DNA from: Elusimicrobiota bacterium
Lineage (GTDB): Bacteria > Elusimicrobiota > Elusimicrobia > UBA1565 > UBA9628
Direction: 5' to 3'
DNA: 64,000 bases
Assembly: GCA_003452935.1 (NCBI GenBank)
Contig: DMMY01000031.1
Location: 113,787-177,786, forward strand
Shown: positions 41,534 through 51,200 of the stretch, piece by piece
How positions within the stretch are numbered: the stretch's first letter is position 1
Layout of the letters: every line of letters starts with the position of its first letter
The notes under the pieces: generated by a model
Databases searched by the model: none
What the model was told of the DNA's origin: nothing
Seen by the model: the letters and a program-made list of their open reading frames with translations, nothing else
Made by a program: the position numbers and the translations under genes

Positions 41534-43534
41534 ATGGCCGAAAATAAGCATCAGGGCAACGGGATCCCGCGCATCGGCTTCTACATCTGCCATTGCGGCT
41601 CCAACATCGCCGGGACCATCGACGTCGTCGAGGTCCGGAAATTCGCCGCCTCCCTGCCGGGCGTGACCGTGTCGCGCGACTACAAGTACATGTGCTCGGA
41701 CCCCGGCCAGGAGCTCATCATCCAGGACATCAAGGAGCACAAGCTCGAGCGCATCGTGGTGGCCTCGTGCTCGCCCATGCTGCACGAGGAGACCTTCCGC
41801 AAGGCCACGGCCAAGGGGGGCCTCAATCCCTTCTACTTCCAGATGGTCAACATCCGCGAGCACGCCTCCTGGGTGCACGAGGACAAGAAAGCCGCGACCG
41901 AGAAGGCCAAGGCCCTCTGCCGCGCCGCGATCTATCGCGTGCGCTTCCATAAATCCCTGGACAAGAACAGGGTCCCGGTGGACCCCAACGTGCTGGTCGT
42001 GGGCGGCGGCATCGCCGGCATCCACGCGGCCCTGACCTTGGCCAACGCGGGCAAGAAGGTCACCTTGGTCGAGCGCGACTCGACCATCGGCGGCCACATG
42101 GCCATGTTCGACAAGACCTTCCCGACCCTGGACTGCGCGGCCTGCATCCTGACGCCCAAGATGTCCGCGGTCAAGGCTCATCCCAACATCACCCTGTGGA
42201 CCTACTCCGAGGTGGCCAAGGTCGACGGCTACGTCGGCAACTACAAGGTGACGGTCAAGCGCAAACCCCGCTACGTCAAGGAGGACCTCTGCGTCGGCTG
42301 CATGGAGTGCATCGACGCCTGCGTGTTCAAGGAGCCCAAGTTCGCCGACGAGTTCAATCAGGGCCTGGGCAAGCGCAAGCCGGTCTACGTGGCTTTTCCG
42401 CAGGCCACCCCCAAGGTCGTTCTGATCGATCCGCAGACCTGCATCCAGCTCAAGACCGGCAAGTGCAAGAAATCCTGCGCCGAGTCCTGCGACCGCAAGG
42501 CCATCGACTTCACCCAGAAAGAGGAGATGAAGGAAATCCAGGTGGGCACCATCATCATCGCCACCGGCTTCCAGGCCTACGACGCCAAGCGCGACCCGCA
42601 GTACGGCTACGGACGCTATCCCAACGTCTACACCTCCCTGGAGATCGAACGCCTGGTCAACGCCTCGGGCCCGACCTCGGGCGAGGTGACCCTGCGCGAC
42701 GGCAAGCATCCCAAGTCCGTGGGCATCCTGCACTGCGTGGGCTCGCGCGACGAGAAGACCAACAAGTGGTGCTCCCGGGTCTGCTGCATGTACTCGCTCA
42801 AGCTTGCCCATCTCATCAAGGAGCACTCCGGCGCCGAGGTCTACAACTTCTACATCGACATGCGCACCCCGGGCAAGGCCTACGAGGAGTTCTACGACAA
42901 GCTCCTGGCCGAGGGCGTGCACTTCGTGCGCGGCCGGGTGGCCGAGGTCACGGACTGGGCCATGACTCCCGACGAGGAGGGAAAACTGGTCCTGCGCGTG
43001 GAGGACACCCTGGCCGGGTTCGTGCGCCGCATCCCGGTGGACATGGTGGTCCTCTCCGTGGGGCTCGAGCCCCGCGCCGACGCGCAGGAAATCCGCCGCC
43101 GCTTCAACATCGGCTGCGGCAACGAGGGCTTCTTCCAGGAGCGCCATCCCAAGCTGGCCCCGGTCAACACCTTCACGGACGGCATCTTCATCGCGGGCGC
43201 CTGCCAGGGTCCGCGCGACATCCCGGACACCGTGGCCCAGGCCGGCGCGGCCGCGGCCGAGGCCCTGGCCCTGATCGACACGGGCCACGTGGAGCTCGAG
43301 CCCAACACCTCGCACGTGGTGGAGGAGGAGTGCTGCGGCTGCAAGTCCTGCGTGCCGCTGTGCCCCTACAGCGCGATCACCTTCGACGAGGACAAGAAGA
43401 AGGCCAAGATCAACGAGGTGCTCTGCAAGGGCTGCGGCGTCTGCGCCGCGGCCTGCCCGTCGGGCTCCATCCGGCAGAACCTGTTCGAGGACGAGGAGAT
43501 CTTCAGCGAGATCGAGGGGGTACTTTCCAAGTGA
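41534..43534 (+). CDS. hdrA: heterodisulfide reductase subunit A-like flavoprotein
   Basis: 666 residues, the usual length. N-terminal domain with FYICHCGSNIAGTIDV; FAD site VVGGGIAGIHAALTLANAG with the nearby LDCAACILTPKM; [4Fe-4S] motifs CVGCMECIDACVF near residue 255, and two C-terminal ferredoxin motifs CCGCKSCVPLCPYSAI and CKGCGVCAAACPSGSI. HdrA carries the bifurcating FAD: electrons from H2 (through MvhD) are split between ferredoxin and HdrBC. No in-frame UGA or selenocysteine signal is seen. Its end overlaps the GTG start of mvhD. Confidence 0.96.
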   Translation: MAENKHQGNGIPRIGFYICHCGSNIAGTIDVVEVRKFAASLPGVTVSRDYKYMCSDPGQELIIQDIKEHKLERIVVASCSPMLHEETFRKATAKGGLNPFYFQMVNIREHASWVHEDKKAATEKAKALCRAAIYRVRFHKSLDKNRVPVDPNVLVVGGGIAGIHAALTLANAGKKVTLVERDSTIGGHMAMFDKTFPTLDCAACILTPKMSAVKAHPNITLWTYSEVAKVDGYVGNYKVTVKRKPRYVKEDLCVGCMECIDACVFKEPKFADEFNQGLGKRKPVYVAFPQATPKVVLIDPQTCIQLKTGKCKKSCAESCDRKAIDFTQKEEMKEIQVGTIIIATGFQAYDAKRDPQYGYGRYPNVYTSLEIERLVNASGPTSGEVTLRDGKHPKSVGILHCVGSRDEKTNKWCSRVCCMYSLKLAHLIKEHSGAEVYNFYIDMRTPGKAYEEFYDKLLAEGVHFVRGRVAEVTDWAMTPDEEGKLVLRVEDTLAGFVRRIPVDMVVLSVGLEPRADAQEIRRRFNIGCGNEGFFQERHPKLAPVNTFTDGIFIAGACQGPRDIPDTVAQAGAAAAEALALIDTGHVELEPNTSHVVEEECCGCKSCVPLCPYSAITFDEDKKKAKINEVLCKGCGVCAAACPSGSIRQNLFEDEEIFSEIEGVLSK

Positions 43535-44064
43535 GCAAGCATCCATCCCAGGGCAACGAAGCCGCGACCAACCGCTCCTTTGAACCGCGGATAGTGGCCT
43601 TTTTCTGCAACTGGTGCACCTACACGGCCGCGGACCTGGCCGGCGTCTCCCGGCTCAAGTACGCTCCCAACGTCCGGGTCATCCGCGTGATGTGCTCCGG
43701 CCGCGTTGACCCCCAGTTCGTGCTCGACGCTTTCGCGCGCGGAGCCGACGGGGTGCTCCTGGGCGGCTGCCACCCCGGGGACTGCCACTACGCGGAGGGC
43801 AACTACAAGACCTTGCGCCGCATGCGCATGCTCTCGCGCATGCTCAAGGACATGGGCGTCGAGGACGGCCGCTTCCGCCTGGAATGGATATCGGGCGCGG
43901 AGGGCGAAAAGGTCAAGGTCGTGGTCAACGACATGGTGGCCAAGGTCCGGGCCTTGGGTCCGCTGGACCTGCCCGGGAAATTCAAGGAGTGGGACCATGA
44001 GCTAGACGAGCTCGAGAAGCACGTCAACGCCCAGGACCCCAAGGAGGTGGCCCATGTCCGATAA
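43531..44064 (+). CDS. mvhD: MvhD-like electron-transfer subunit
   Basis: 177 residues from GTG 43531, overlapping the hdrA stop (GTGA). Conserved [2Fe-2S] ligands appear in FFCNWCTYTAADLAG, RVMCSGRVDPQFVL and GGCHPGDCHYAEGN. MvhD links the hydrogenase MvhAG to HdrA. The N-terminal extension of ~20 residues is not conserved; no ATG gives a better start. The 3' end overlaps mvhG by 11 bases. Confidence 0.95.
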   Translation: MSKHPSQGNEAATNRSFEPRIVAFFCNWCTYTAADLAGVSRLKYAPNVRVIRVMCSGRVDPQFVLDAFARGADGVLLGGCHPGDCHYAEGNYKTLRRMRMLSRMLKDMGVEDGRFRLEWISGAEGEKVKVVVNDMVAKVRALGPLDLPGKFKEWDHELDELEKHVNAQDPKEVAHVR

Positions 44065-45019
44065 GCCCAAGGTCGCTTTTTACTGGTGCGCGTCCTGCGG
44101 CGGCTGCGAGGAGGCCGTGGTGGACCTCGCCGAGGACATTCTCAAGGTGGTGGAGGCCGTGGACATCGTGATGTGGCCCGTGGCCATGGATTTCAAGAAA
44201 TCCGACATCGAGGCCAGGCCGGACAAGTCCATCGTGGCCGCCTTCATAAACGGCGCGGTGCGCACCTCGGAGCAGGAGGAGATGGCGCGTCTTTTGCGGC
44301 GCAAGAGCCAGGTCGTGGTCTCCTTCGGCGCCTGCGCGAATTCGGGCGGCATCCCGGCCCTGGCCAACCAGTTCAAGCGCGAGGATATCCTCAAGTACGT
44401 CTATGAGGACTGCCCGAGCGTGGTCAATAGCGAGAAGGTCCGGCCCCAGACCGAGACCCAGAACGAGGGCCGCACCCTGACCCTGCCGGAGTTCCGCCAG
44501 ATGGTGCGCTCGCTCGACCAGGTCATCGACGTGGAGTATTATCTGCCCGGCTGCCCGCCGACGCCGAAGGTCATCATGGCCGCGGTCCAGGCGCTCTTGT
44601 CCGGCAAGCTGCCGCCCAAGGGCACGGTCCTTTCCCCGGATATCGCGCTCTGCGAGGAGTGCCCGCGCAAGGACTCCAAGCCCGCGGACCTGGCCCTGAC
44701 CGAGTTCAAGCGGCCCCACCAGGTCCTCATCGATCCGGAAAAATGCCTGCTGGCCCAGGGCCTGGTCTGCATGGGTCCGGCCACGCGCTCGGGCTGCGAG
44801 GCGCTTTGCCCGCAGGGCAACATGCCCTGCACCGGCTGCTTCGGGCCTTCCTCGCGCGTCAAGGACCAGGGGGCGAAGTTCGTCTCCTCGGTCTTCTCCA
44901 ACATCGCGCCCAAGGAGGAGGCGGAGATCGACGCCGTTCTAGACGGCATCCCGGACCCGATCGGGACCTTCTACCGCTATGGCCTCTCCAAGTGCCTTTT
45001 GAAGCGCAAGCTCAGCTAA
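44054..45019 (+). CDS. mvhG: [NiFe] hydrogenase small subunit, group 3c type
   Basis: 321 residues; ribosome-binding site AAGGAGG at 44041-44047. Proximal cluster ligands WCASCGGCEEAVVDL, SFGACANSGG and YLPGCPPTP, then further clusters in CEECPRK, CLLAQGLVCMGPATRSGC and MPCTGCFGP. No Tat signal, so it is cytoplasmic, as expected for the Mvh group. It relays electrons from the NiFe site to MvhD. Confidence 0.96.
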   Translation: MSDKPKVAFYWCASCGGCEEAVVDLAEDILKVVEAVDIVMWPVAMDFKKSDIEARPDKSIVAAFINGAVRTSEQEEMARLLRRKSQVVVSFGACANSGGIPALANQFKREDILKYVYEDCPSVVNSEKVRPQTETQNEGRTLTLPEFRQMVRSLDQVIDVEYYLPGCPPTPKVIMAAVQALLSGKLPPKGTVLSPDIALCEECPRKDSKPADLALTEFKRPHQVLIDPEKCLLAQGLVCMGPATRSGCEALCPQGNMPCTGCFGPSSRVKDQGAKFVSSVFSNIAPKEEAEIDAVLDGIPDPIGTFYRYGLSKCLLKRKLS

Positions 45020-45031
45020 GGGAGTAAGAAC

Positions 45032-46555
45032 ATGGAAAAGACCGCTCAACAAATCTGGGATCAGGCGCAGGGGCAGGCCAACCAGGACTACATGCGCCGG
45101 CGCAAGATATCCATCGATCCCATCACCCGGCTCGAAGGGCACGGCAAGATCGAGATATTCCTCAACGACCAGGGCAACGTGGATCGGGCCTACATGCAGA
45201 TCCCGGAGCTGCGGGGCTTCGAGGTCTTCAGCCAGGGCCGGCCGGCCGAGGACATGCCCCAGATCACCTCGCGCATCTGCGGGGTCTGCCCCACGGCCCA
45301 TCACATGGCCGCGGCCAAGGCTTTAGACGATCTCTACCAGGTCGAGCCCACGCCCACGGGACGCAAGATCCGCGAGCTGGTCTACAACGCCTTCATGCTC
45401 GAGGACCACGCCCTGCACGTCTATATCCTGGGCGGGCCGGACTTCATCGTGGGCCCGGACGCGCCCAAGGAACTGCGCAACGTCGTGGGCGTGATCGGCA
45501 AGGTCGGCCTGGAGGTGGGCAAGAAGGTCATCTCCATGCGCCGGCGCATCCGGGAGATCATCAATTACGCGGGCGGCAAGGTCATCCATCCGGTCCTGGG
45601 TCTGCCCGGCGGCGTGGCCAAGGGCATCGACCCGGCGGAACTGCCCAAGTTCAAGGAAATAGCCAAGGACGGCCTGGAATTCGCCCAGTTCACCCTGCAG
45701 GTCTTCCACGACATCGTGCTCAAGAACGAGGCCTACGTCAAGCTCATCACCTCGGACGCCTTCACCCACAAGACCTATTACATGGGCTTGGTGGACAAGA
45801 ACAACAAGGTGAACTTCTACGACGGCCTGGTCCGGGTGGTCACGCCCGAGGGCAAGGAATACGCCAAGTTCCCGGTCCAGAAGTACCTCGACTTCATAGC
45901 CGAGCACGTCGAGCCCTGGAGCTACATCAAGTTCCCGTACCTCAAGCCCGTGGGCTGGAAGGGCTTCGTGGAAGGCGCGGAGAGCGGCGTCTACGCGGTC
46001 GCGCCCATGGCGCGGCTCAACGCGGCCGACGGCATGGCCACGCCCGAGGCGCAGAAGGCTTATGATGAATACTTCAAGGTCCTGGGCGGCAAGCCCGTGC
46101 ATCATACCCTGGCCAACCACTGGGCCCGCGTCGTGGAGATGCTCCAGGCCGCGGAGCGCATCGTGGAGCTGGTCAATGATCCCGAGCTCACGGGCAAGGA
46201 CATCCGCGCCATCCCCGCTAAGACGCCGACTAAAGGCGTCGGGGTGGTGGAGGCGCCGCGCGGAACCTTGATCCACCACTATGAGACCGACGAGAAAGGC
46301 CTCATCCGCAAGGCCAACCTCATCGTGGCGACCTTGAACAACTCCGCGCGCATCGCCATGAGCGTGGACAAGGCGGCCAAGGGCCTTATCCAAGGCGGCA
46401 AGGTCGACGACGGCCTGCTCAACAAGGTGGAGATGGCTTTCCGGGCCTATGACCCGTGCTTCGGCTGCGCCACGCACACCCTGCCCGGCGAGATGCCTCT
46501 GATCGTGACTTTAAGAGACGCCCATGGCGGCTTTATCCGAGAGATCCGTCGTTAA
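45032..46555 (+). CDS. mvhA: [NiFe] hydrogenase large subunit, group 3c type
   Basis: 507 residues. Both nickel-binding motifs are present: RICGVCPTAHH near residue 83 and DPCFGCATH near the C-terminus. About 25 residues follow the final His and would be removed by the maturation protease encoded downstream. N-terminal ITRLEGHGKIEIFLN is also typical. It catalyses H2 cleavage. Gene order hdrCBA-mvhDGA in one direction makes a full MvhADG-HdrABC complex likely. Confidence 0.96.
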   Translation: MEKTAQQIWDQAQGQANQDYMRRRKISIDPITRLEGHGKIEIFLNDQGNVDRAYMQIPELRGFEVFSQGRPAEDMPQITSRICGVCPTAHHMAAAKALDDLYQVEPTPTGRKIRELVYNAFMLEDHALHVYILGGPDFIVGPDAPKELRNVVGVIGKVGLEVGKKVISMRRRIREIINYAGGKVIHPVLGLPGGVAKGIDPAELPKFKEIAKDGLEFAQFTLQVFHDIVLKNEAYVKLITSDAFTHKTYYMGLVDKNNKVNFYDGLVRVVTPEGKEYAKFPVQKYLDFIAEHVEPWSYIKFPYLKPVGWKGFVEGAESGVYAVAPMARLNAADGMATPEAQKAYDEYFKVLGGKPVHHTLANHWARVVEMLQAAERIVELVNDPELTGKDIRAIPAKTPTKGVGVVEAPRGTLIHHYETDEKGLIRKANLIVATLNNSARIAMSVDKAAKGLIQGGKVDDGLLNKVEMAFRAYDPCFGCATHTLPGEMPLIVTLRDAHGGFIREIRR

Positions 46556-46562
46556 TCGTTAA

Positions 46563-46583
46563 CTCGGCGCCGAAGGCGCCGAG
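46563..46583 (+). other. perfect hairpin just after mvhA
   Basis: CTCGGCGCC and GGCGCCGAG pair perfectly over 9 bp with a GAA loop, seven bases after the stop. It sits directly before the terminator and could protect the 3' end of the mRNA. Confidence 0.65.
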
Positions 46584-46586
46584 TCC

Positions 46587-46612
46587 AAAAGCCCCCCTTG
46601 AGGGGGGCTTTT
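46587..46612 (+). terminator. Rho-independent terminator of the hdr-mvh operon
   Basis: AAAAGCCCCCC and GGGGGGCTTTT pair perfectly over 11 bp around TTGA, ending in a T-run. The A-run on the other side makes it able to work in both directions. It separates the structural genes from the maturation genes. Confidence 0.88.
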
Positions 46613-46638
46613 GTTCCGTCGGGGGAGCAGTTGTTTTT

Positions 46639-47133
46639 ATGAATCGATCCGGCCGAACCGTAATCCTGGCCTTGGGCAACGACATCCTGGGCGACGACGG
46701 GGTAGGCTTCCATGCCGCGCGCCAGCTGCGCCAAGAGTTCTTGGATGGCGTAGACGTCATCGAGACCGGAGAGGCGGGCCTGGCTCTGCTGGATCATCTG
46801 GAAGGCTATGAGCGGGCCATGATCTTGGACGCCATTGCCACGGGCAAGTGCGCGCCGGGCTCGGTGCTGGTCTGGGGCGCGGAGGATTTCAAGCACAAGG
46901 TGGCGCCTTCGCCGCATTTCTCCGGCTTGCCCGAGCTTATCCACCTGGCCGAGCGGGTGGGCATGAAATTTCCGAAGGACACGCGCGTTATCGCCATGGA
47001 AGTCGATAATCCCACGGTTTTTCGAGAGACCTTGACCGAGCAGGCCCAAGCGGCCTTGCCGTTTTTCGTGGGCGAGGCCAGACGCGTTTTGCGGGAAGAA
47101 TGGGGGCACGCGCCATGCACGAACATGCTTTGA
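46639..47133 (+). CDS. hydrogenase maturation protease
   Basis: 164 residues from ATG 46639, just after the terminator. HyaD/HycI-like fold: VILALGNDILGDDGVGFHA with the Glu/Asp nickel ligand region, VIETGEAGLALLDHLEGYE and AMILDAIATG. It cuts the C-terminal peptide from the large subunit after nickel insertion, and the adjacent mvhA carries such an extension. It overlaps hypA by 19 bases. Expression after a strong terminator implies readthrough or a separate promoter. Confidence 0.92.
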   Translation: MNRSGRTVILALGNDILGDDGVGFHAARQLRQEFLDGVDVIETGEAGLALLDHLEGYERAMILDAIATGKCAPGSVLVWGAEDFKHKVAPSPHFSGLPELIHLAERVGMKFPKDTRVIAMEVDNPTVFRETLTEQAQAALPFFVGEARRVLREEWGHAPCTNML

Positions 47134-47483
47134 TCCACAGCGTCATCGAGTCCATTCTTAAGGAAATCGGGTCTTCCCAAGGCCAGGTGGTCGGCGTTTC
47201 CCTGAAGGTCGGAGCCTTGGAGCTTCACGGCGAGGAATCCTTCAAGCAGATGTTCGCCGTGGAAAGCCAGGGCACGGCGTTGGAAGGGGCGAAACTCAAT
47301 CTCAGCGTTATTCCGGCGCGCATCAGGTGCGCCTGCGGCCATGAAGGCCCGGCCGGAGACGACGCGGATCATCACTCGGACCTTCCGGTCTCCTTATGCC
47401 CGAAATGCGGCGCGGTCTGCCGCGTGGAAGGCGGCCGAGGCGTGGAAGGCATCGAGCTTGAGATGACGGAAGCCGCCGGCTAG
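47115..47483 (+). CDS. hypA: hydrogenase nickel incorporation protein HypA
   Basis: 122 residues from ATG 47115, giving the obligatory N-terminus MHEHALIHSVIE with the nickel ligand His2. The zinc site is CACG and CPKCG, with a slightly long, His/Asp-rich loop between (GPAGDDADHHSD). HypA delivers nickel to the large subunit with HypB, which is not in this window. Confidence 0.92.
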   Translation: MHEHALIHSVIESILKEIGSSQGQVVGVSLKVGALELHGEESFKQMFAVESQGTALEGAKLNLSVIPARIRCACGHEGPAGDDADHHSDLPVSLCPKCGAVCRVEGGRGVEGIELEMTEAAG

Positions 47484-47492
47484 GCCCGGCGG
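47473..47492. other. inverted repeat at the convergent gene ends
   Basis: CCGCCGG and CCGGCGG flank CTAGGC, straddling the hypA stop and lying just before the end of the ORF6N gene. There is no T-run, so it is at best a weak bidirectional stop. Confidence 0.4.
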
Positions 47493-47497
47493 TCTGC

Positions 47498-48025
47498 CTA
47501 GTGCTGCGCTTCTTCCGGAGGATTAAACCCGATCCTGGGCCGCGGCTTAAGCGGCGGCTCCATAATTTCCTGGATGGCATCGAAGAGATTGCTGATGCGC
47601 TCGTCATGATCCGTAAGTCGCGCATCGTGTTCCGCGAGCTTTGCCGCCAGTTTCTTATTGTCCATAAGCATCCGATTTAGGCGTATGAATGTCCGCATGA
47701 TGGCGATATTGACCAGAGCGGCCCTGTCTCCCCTTAATACGCTGGAAAGCATGGCGATCCCTTGCTCCGTGAAGGCGAAGGGACGGTATCTGTGACCGCC
47801 CCAACTTGAGGTGCCAATTTGGCACCTCAAGTTGGCCGCCTCTCCGGCTGAAAGTCGGAACATGAAATCAGGTGGAAACCGGATCGAATTGCGCCGCACG
47901 GCACGCTTGAGCGCTTTTGTCTTGACAGCGTAGAGGGCGGCCAAATCACTATCCAGCATCACTTTGCGGTTGCGGATGATATAGATGCGCTGTTCGATGG
48001 TCGCCTTTTCCACCAGTTGAGGCAT
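47498..48025 (-). CDS. ORF6N-domain DNA-binding protein
   Basis: 175 residues. The first ~110 residues form an ORF6N domain (QRIYIIRNRKVMLDSDLAAL, YAVKTKALKRAVRRN, FPPDFMFRLS, FAFTEQGIAMLSSVL), the domain of poxvirus and phage Bro/KilA-type regulators that is widespread in bacterial chromosomes. A coiled coil and Pro-rich tail follow. The gene stands alone between unrelated operons and is convergent with hypA, so it may be a mobile-element relic or an orphan regulator. Its targets are unknown. Confidence 0.88.
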   Translation of the reverse strand: MPQLVEKATIEQRIYIIRNRKVMLDSDLAALYAVKTKALKRAVRRNSIRFPPDFMFRLSAGEAANLRCQIGTSSWGGHRYRPFAFTEQGIAMLSSVLRGDRAALVNIAIMRTFIRLNRMLMDNKKLAAKLAEHDARLTDHDERISNLFDAIQEIMEPPLKPRPRIGFNPPEEAQH

Positions 48026-48208
48026 GGGATTATCCCTTTCCTAAATAATATACGGCTGACCCCTTGATTTTGTTCCATTAGAATTCCGGATTTGTCAGGA
48101 AGCAACTTCATGGGCCGACTCCACGATTGGGTCAAAGGGGCAATGGAATCTGGCAAAAGGGCCTAGAGGTCGGGCCAGACGGCCCCTGTGTTTCTTGGGC
48201 CGATAATC

Positions 48209-48246
48209 CGCCCGCAACAGGGCCTTAAGACTCATAGGGATTGTCC
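48209..48246 (-). repeat. dispersed extragenic element, longer variant
   Basis: Minus-strand reading GGACAATCCC, TATGAG, TCTTAAGGCCCTG and then GCGGGCGG. This keeps the GGAC, TCCC, CTTAAGRCC and G/C-rich blocks of the 15792 copy with a 6-base insertion. The rest of 48026-48272 contains a short GGGCC/GGCCC hairpin near 48175 and a TACAAT -10-like box at 48257-48262, ten bases before the start at 48273. Confidence 0.4.
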
Positions 48247-48272
48247 GCTCCTGTCGTACAATAGATTCCGGA

Positions 48273-51200
48273 ATGCCGCGCAGATTTCAAGCTGCCGTCT
48301 CATGCGGGGTTTGCGCCGTCCTTGTGTCCGCCATCCCCGGACCCGAATGCTGGGCGGCCATGGGCCGCGCCGCGGCCAGCGCCGGCCGGGCGCCCTCATT
48401 GACAACGCCCCTGGCGCCGCGTCTGGCCATGCCCATTTCTTCTTTGGGCCAATCCGCGCTTTGCGCCGCGGCGCGTTCGCCGATTGCAATCGGCTTGCCG
48501 ACGGCTTTGCCCGCGGCCCAGGTGGCCGCGGCTCCCCGGGCATCCTTGCCCAGCGCCGCTGCCGCGCCGGGACAGAATCTTGAGCAAGCGTCGCAGGCTT
48601 GGGGCGAGGAGAGGCATGCCGAGGCCGGACGTCCCTTCGACGGTTCAAAGCCGGGCGGCAGCCTCGCCGCTGACTTGCCGGTGATCGCGGGCCCGGAGCA
48701 GGATATCAAGCTTTCCGCCTCGGACAACGCAGCCGTGGCGAGTTTCACGGCGGGTTTTCACGAGACCGTGTCGTCCAGATTCCGCGGCTACGAATTCACC
48801 ATCAGAGACTATTACGCCTGGGCACGGTTCATCCGGTTCTACACCCCGGCATACGGCATAAAGGAAGCGGCGCGCCGCGGCGCGGCCTATGTCTACGGAG
48901 ACCGTCTGGAGTCCGAGGCTGAATATAAGGAATTCTCCCAAGCCTTGGACGAGTCCATCAAAGGGCTCAAGCTTGCCAAGGCCGACCATGGCCAAGACAA
49001 GGCCAAGGCCAACCAACTCCAGAAGCTGGCGGCGCCGGCTCCGGAGACCTTGAGACCGGACGAGGAGTCCCCGTTCCAGATGCCGCTGGCGGCCTTGGTT
49101 CCGGATCAGGCCATGACCGGCTTGGTGCTCACGCCGACCACCTTGAGCCGCATCGAGGCCGCGGACAAGGCCTTTGCCATGCGCGACTATGCCCTGCTTC
49201 TGGGGCCGCCGGCCACGCAGAAATCAGCCATTCCCAAGTATTTGGCCGCTCAATACGGAATCCCGCACATGGCCGTCACCATGCATCCGGGCATCGGCAC
49301 CTTCGAGCTGGTAGGCGGTTATCGGCCCAAGGCCATGCGGCTGGGTTCGCTAGAAGCCGCCCGGCGCAGCATTCGCGCCAAATTGCAGGAGGCCGCGGCT
49401 GCCTCGGATTACGTCGACGTCCTGGAAAGCGCGGCCAAGGTCTATGGCGCTTCCGGCCTCCAGGAGACTCTCAAGGCAGTCGAGTCCGATCTGGCCCTTG
49501 ATCTGGACGCGACGGCGCAGGATCAGCAAGCCAGGCGCAGGCTCCTCACCTTGGCGCACGGGCTTGAGTTCGGCGCCTCATCCTTGGTTTGGCAGGACGG
49601 CTACCTGAGTTATGCCATAAAGCGCGACATCCACATCACCTTCGAGGAGATCAACGCGGCCCCGACCGAGAGCCAGGAGTTCTTGAACGATTTCATGCGC
49701 ACCCGGCGCCTGGTCGTGACCCAGAAGCTGGGCGAGCCCGAGGCGCTCATGCCCAGGCCGGGCGGACGGTTCATGCTTTGGGCCACCATGAACCCGGAGA
49801 CCGATCCCAACCGAGAGATCCTGGCCCAGACTCTCAAGAACCGCTGGCGGGTCAAGTATTTCGGGGAGCTCCCCTCGACGGAACAGGCCGAAATCATTGA
49901 AAAGAAATTCGGCCTGCCTTCAACCTGGGCCCTGGCCCTGGTCGAGAATTTTCACAAGGAGGTTCGCCGCCTGGCGATCAACCGGCAGATCGGCGACGCT
50001 TGGCGCGACGGCTATGAAGTCAATCTTCGCCATCTGATGCGCGCGGCCCGGCGCTGGCGCTTCTTCGCGGATCAGGAAGCCGCGGCGCGCGGCCAGGCCC
50101 CATCCCAGGACCGCCAGTTGCGGCTTTTGGCCCGCGAGGTGTTTTCCGTTTACGGCGGCATGATGCGTTCCGAAGACGAGAAAAACGGATTGTTCCGCAT
50201 CCTGGATCAGGCCCTCAAGCTGTCCTCCGCGGGGGTCCATGCCGCGCAGGACTTGACGGAGCGGCCCGATCGCATAGAGGACCTGGGCGAGCGCATCCTT
50301 ATTGGCGACGTGGTCCTGGCCAAGGGGCGCGGCGGCAAATGGGTGCCCAAGCCCAACGCCGACTACCTGGCCGACCCCGGCACGCTCGCCCGCCTTTACG
50401 AATACGCCAAGGCCCTGGCCTTGGGAGAGCCCCTGCTGGTCATGGGTGAGTCCGCGGCCGGCAAGACCACGGACCTGGAGTATCTTTTTTTCCGGCTCAA
50501 TATGAATCTGCGCTACAAGAACTTGGACTCGGACACGGCCATCGAGGAGGTCGTGGGCGGCTTCGCTCCGGGCAAGCGCCGGGGCGAGTTCGTTTATGCC
50601 GAAGGCGTATTGCCCGCGGCCATGGAGGAAGGCTCGGGCCTGTTTCTCGACGAGTTCAATCTCAACTCCGTGGTGGAGTGGCTCAACACGGTCACGGACG
50701 ACGGCCGGCTTTATCTGCCTCACCGCATCGTGGAAGGCCGTCCCCTGCTCGTCGCCGCCGCCAATCCTCCTGATCCGCGCTATCCGGGCCGCATCCTGCT
50801 TTCCCCGGCCGTGCGCTCCCGCTACCACGAGGTTTGGGCGCCCCTCGACATGTCGTCAAACCGGCTTAAGAGCCTTATGGAGCACTGGCTTAAGGGAGGC
50901 ATGATTTACGAGGCTTGCGCAGGCCTCGGCAACGCGGTTGGCAGCGCTTTTGAGGCTGCGGCCCGGGGCGCGGCCGAGGGCAGCAACGTCCTCTCCACCC
51001 AAGCGCTTCCCAGCCTGGGCGGCTGGATCAAAGGCCTTTTCGGGTCAAAAAAAAAAGCCGCGGCCCAGCCTGATGACGAGGAATTAGCCGCGCCGGCCCG
51101 GCTCGAAGACCTCCTTAAAGCCCACGGCATTGCCGAGGCCGCGTGGGACCGGTACCGCGCCAAGGTCGACCGCATACGCACGACCATGCGCATGGTGGGC

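Noticed and set aside
40406..43546. 1,046-codon open frame antisense to hdrC-hdrB-hdrA
   Set aside because: The plus strand encodes unmistakable Hdr proteins with intact metal motifs; the minus frame has no domain and only mirrors codon bias.
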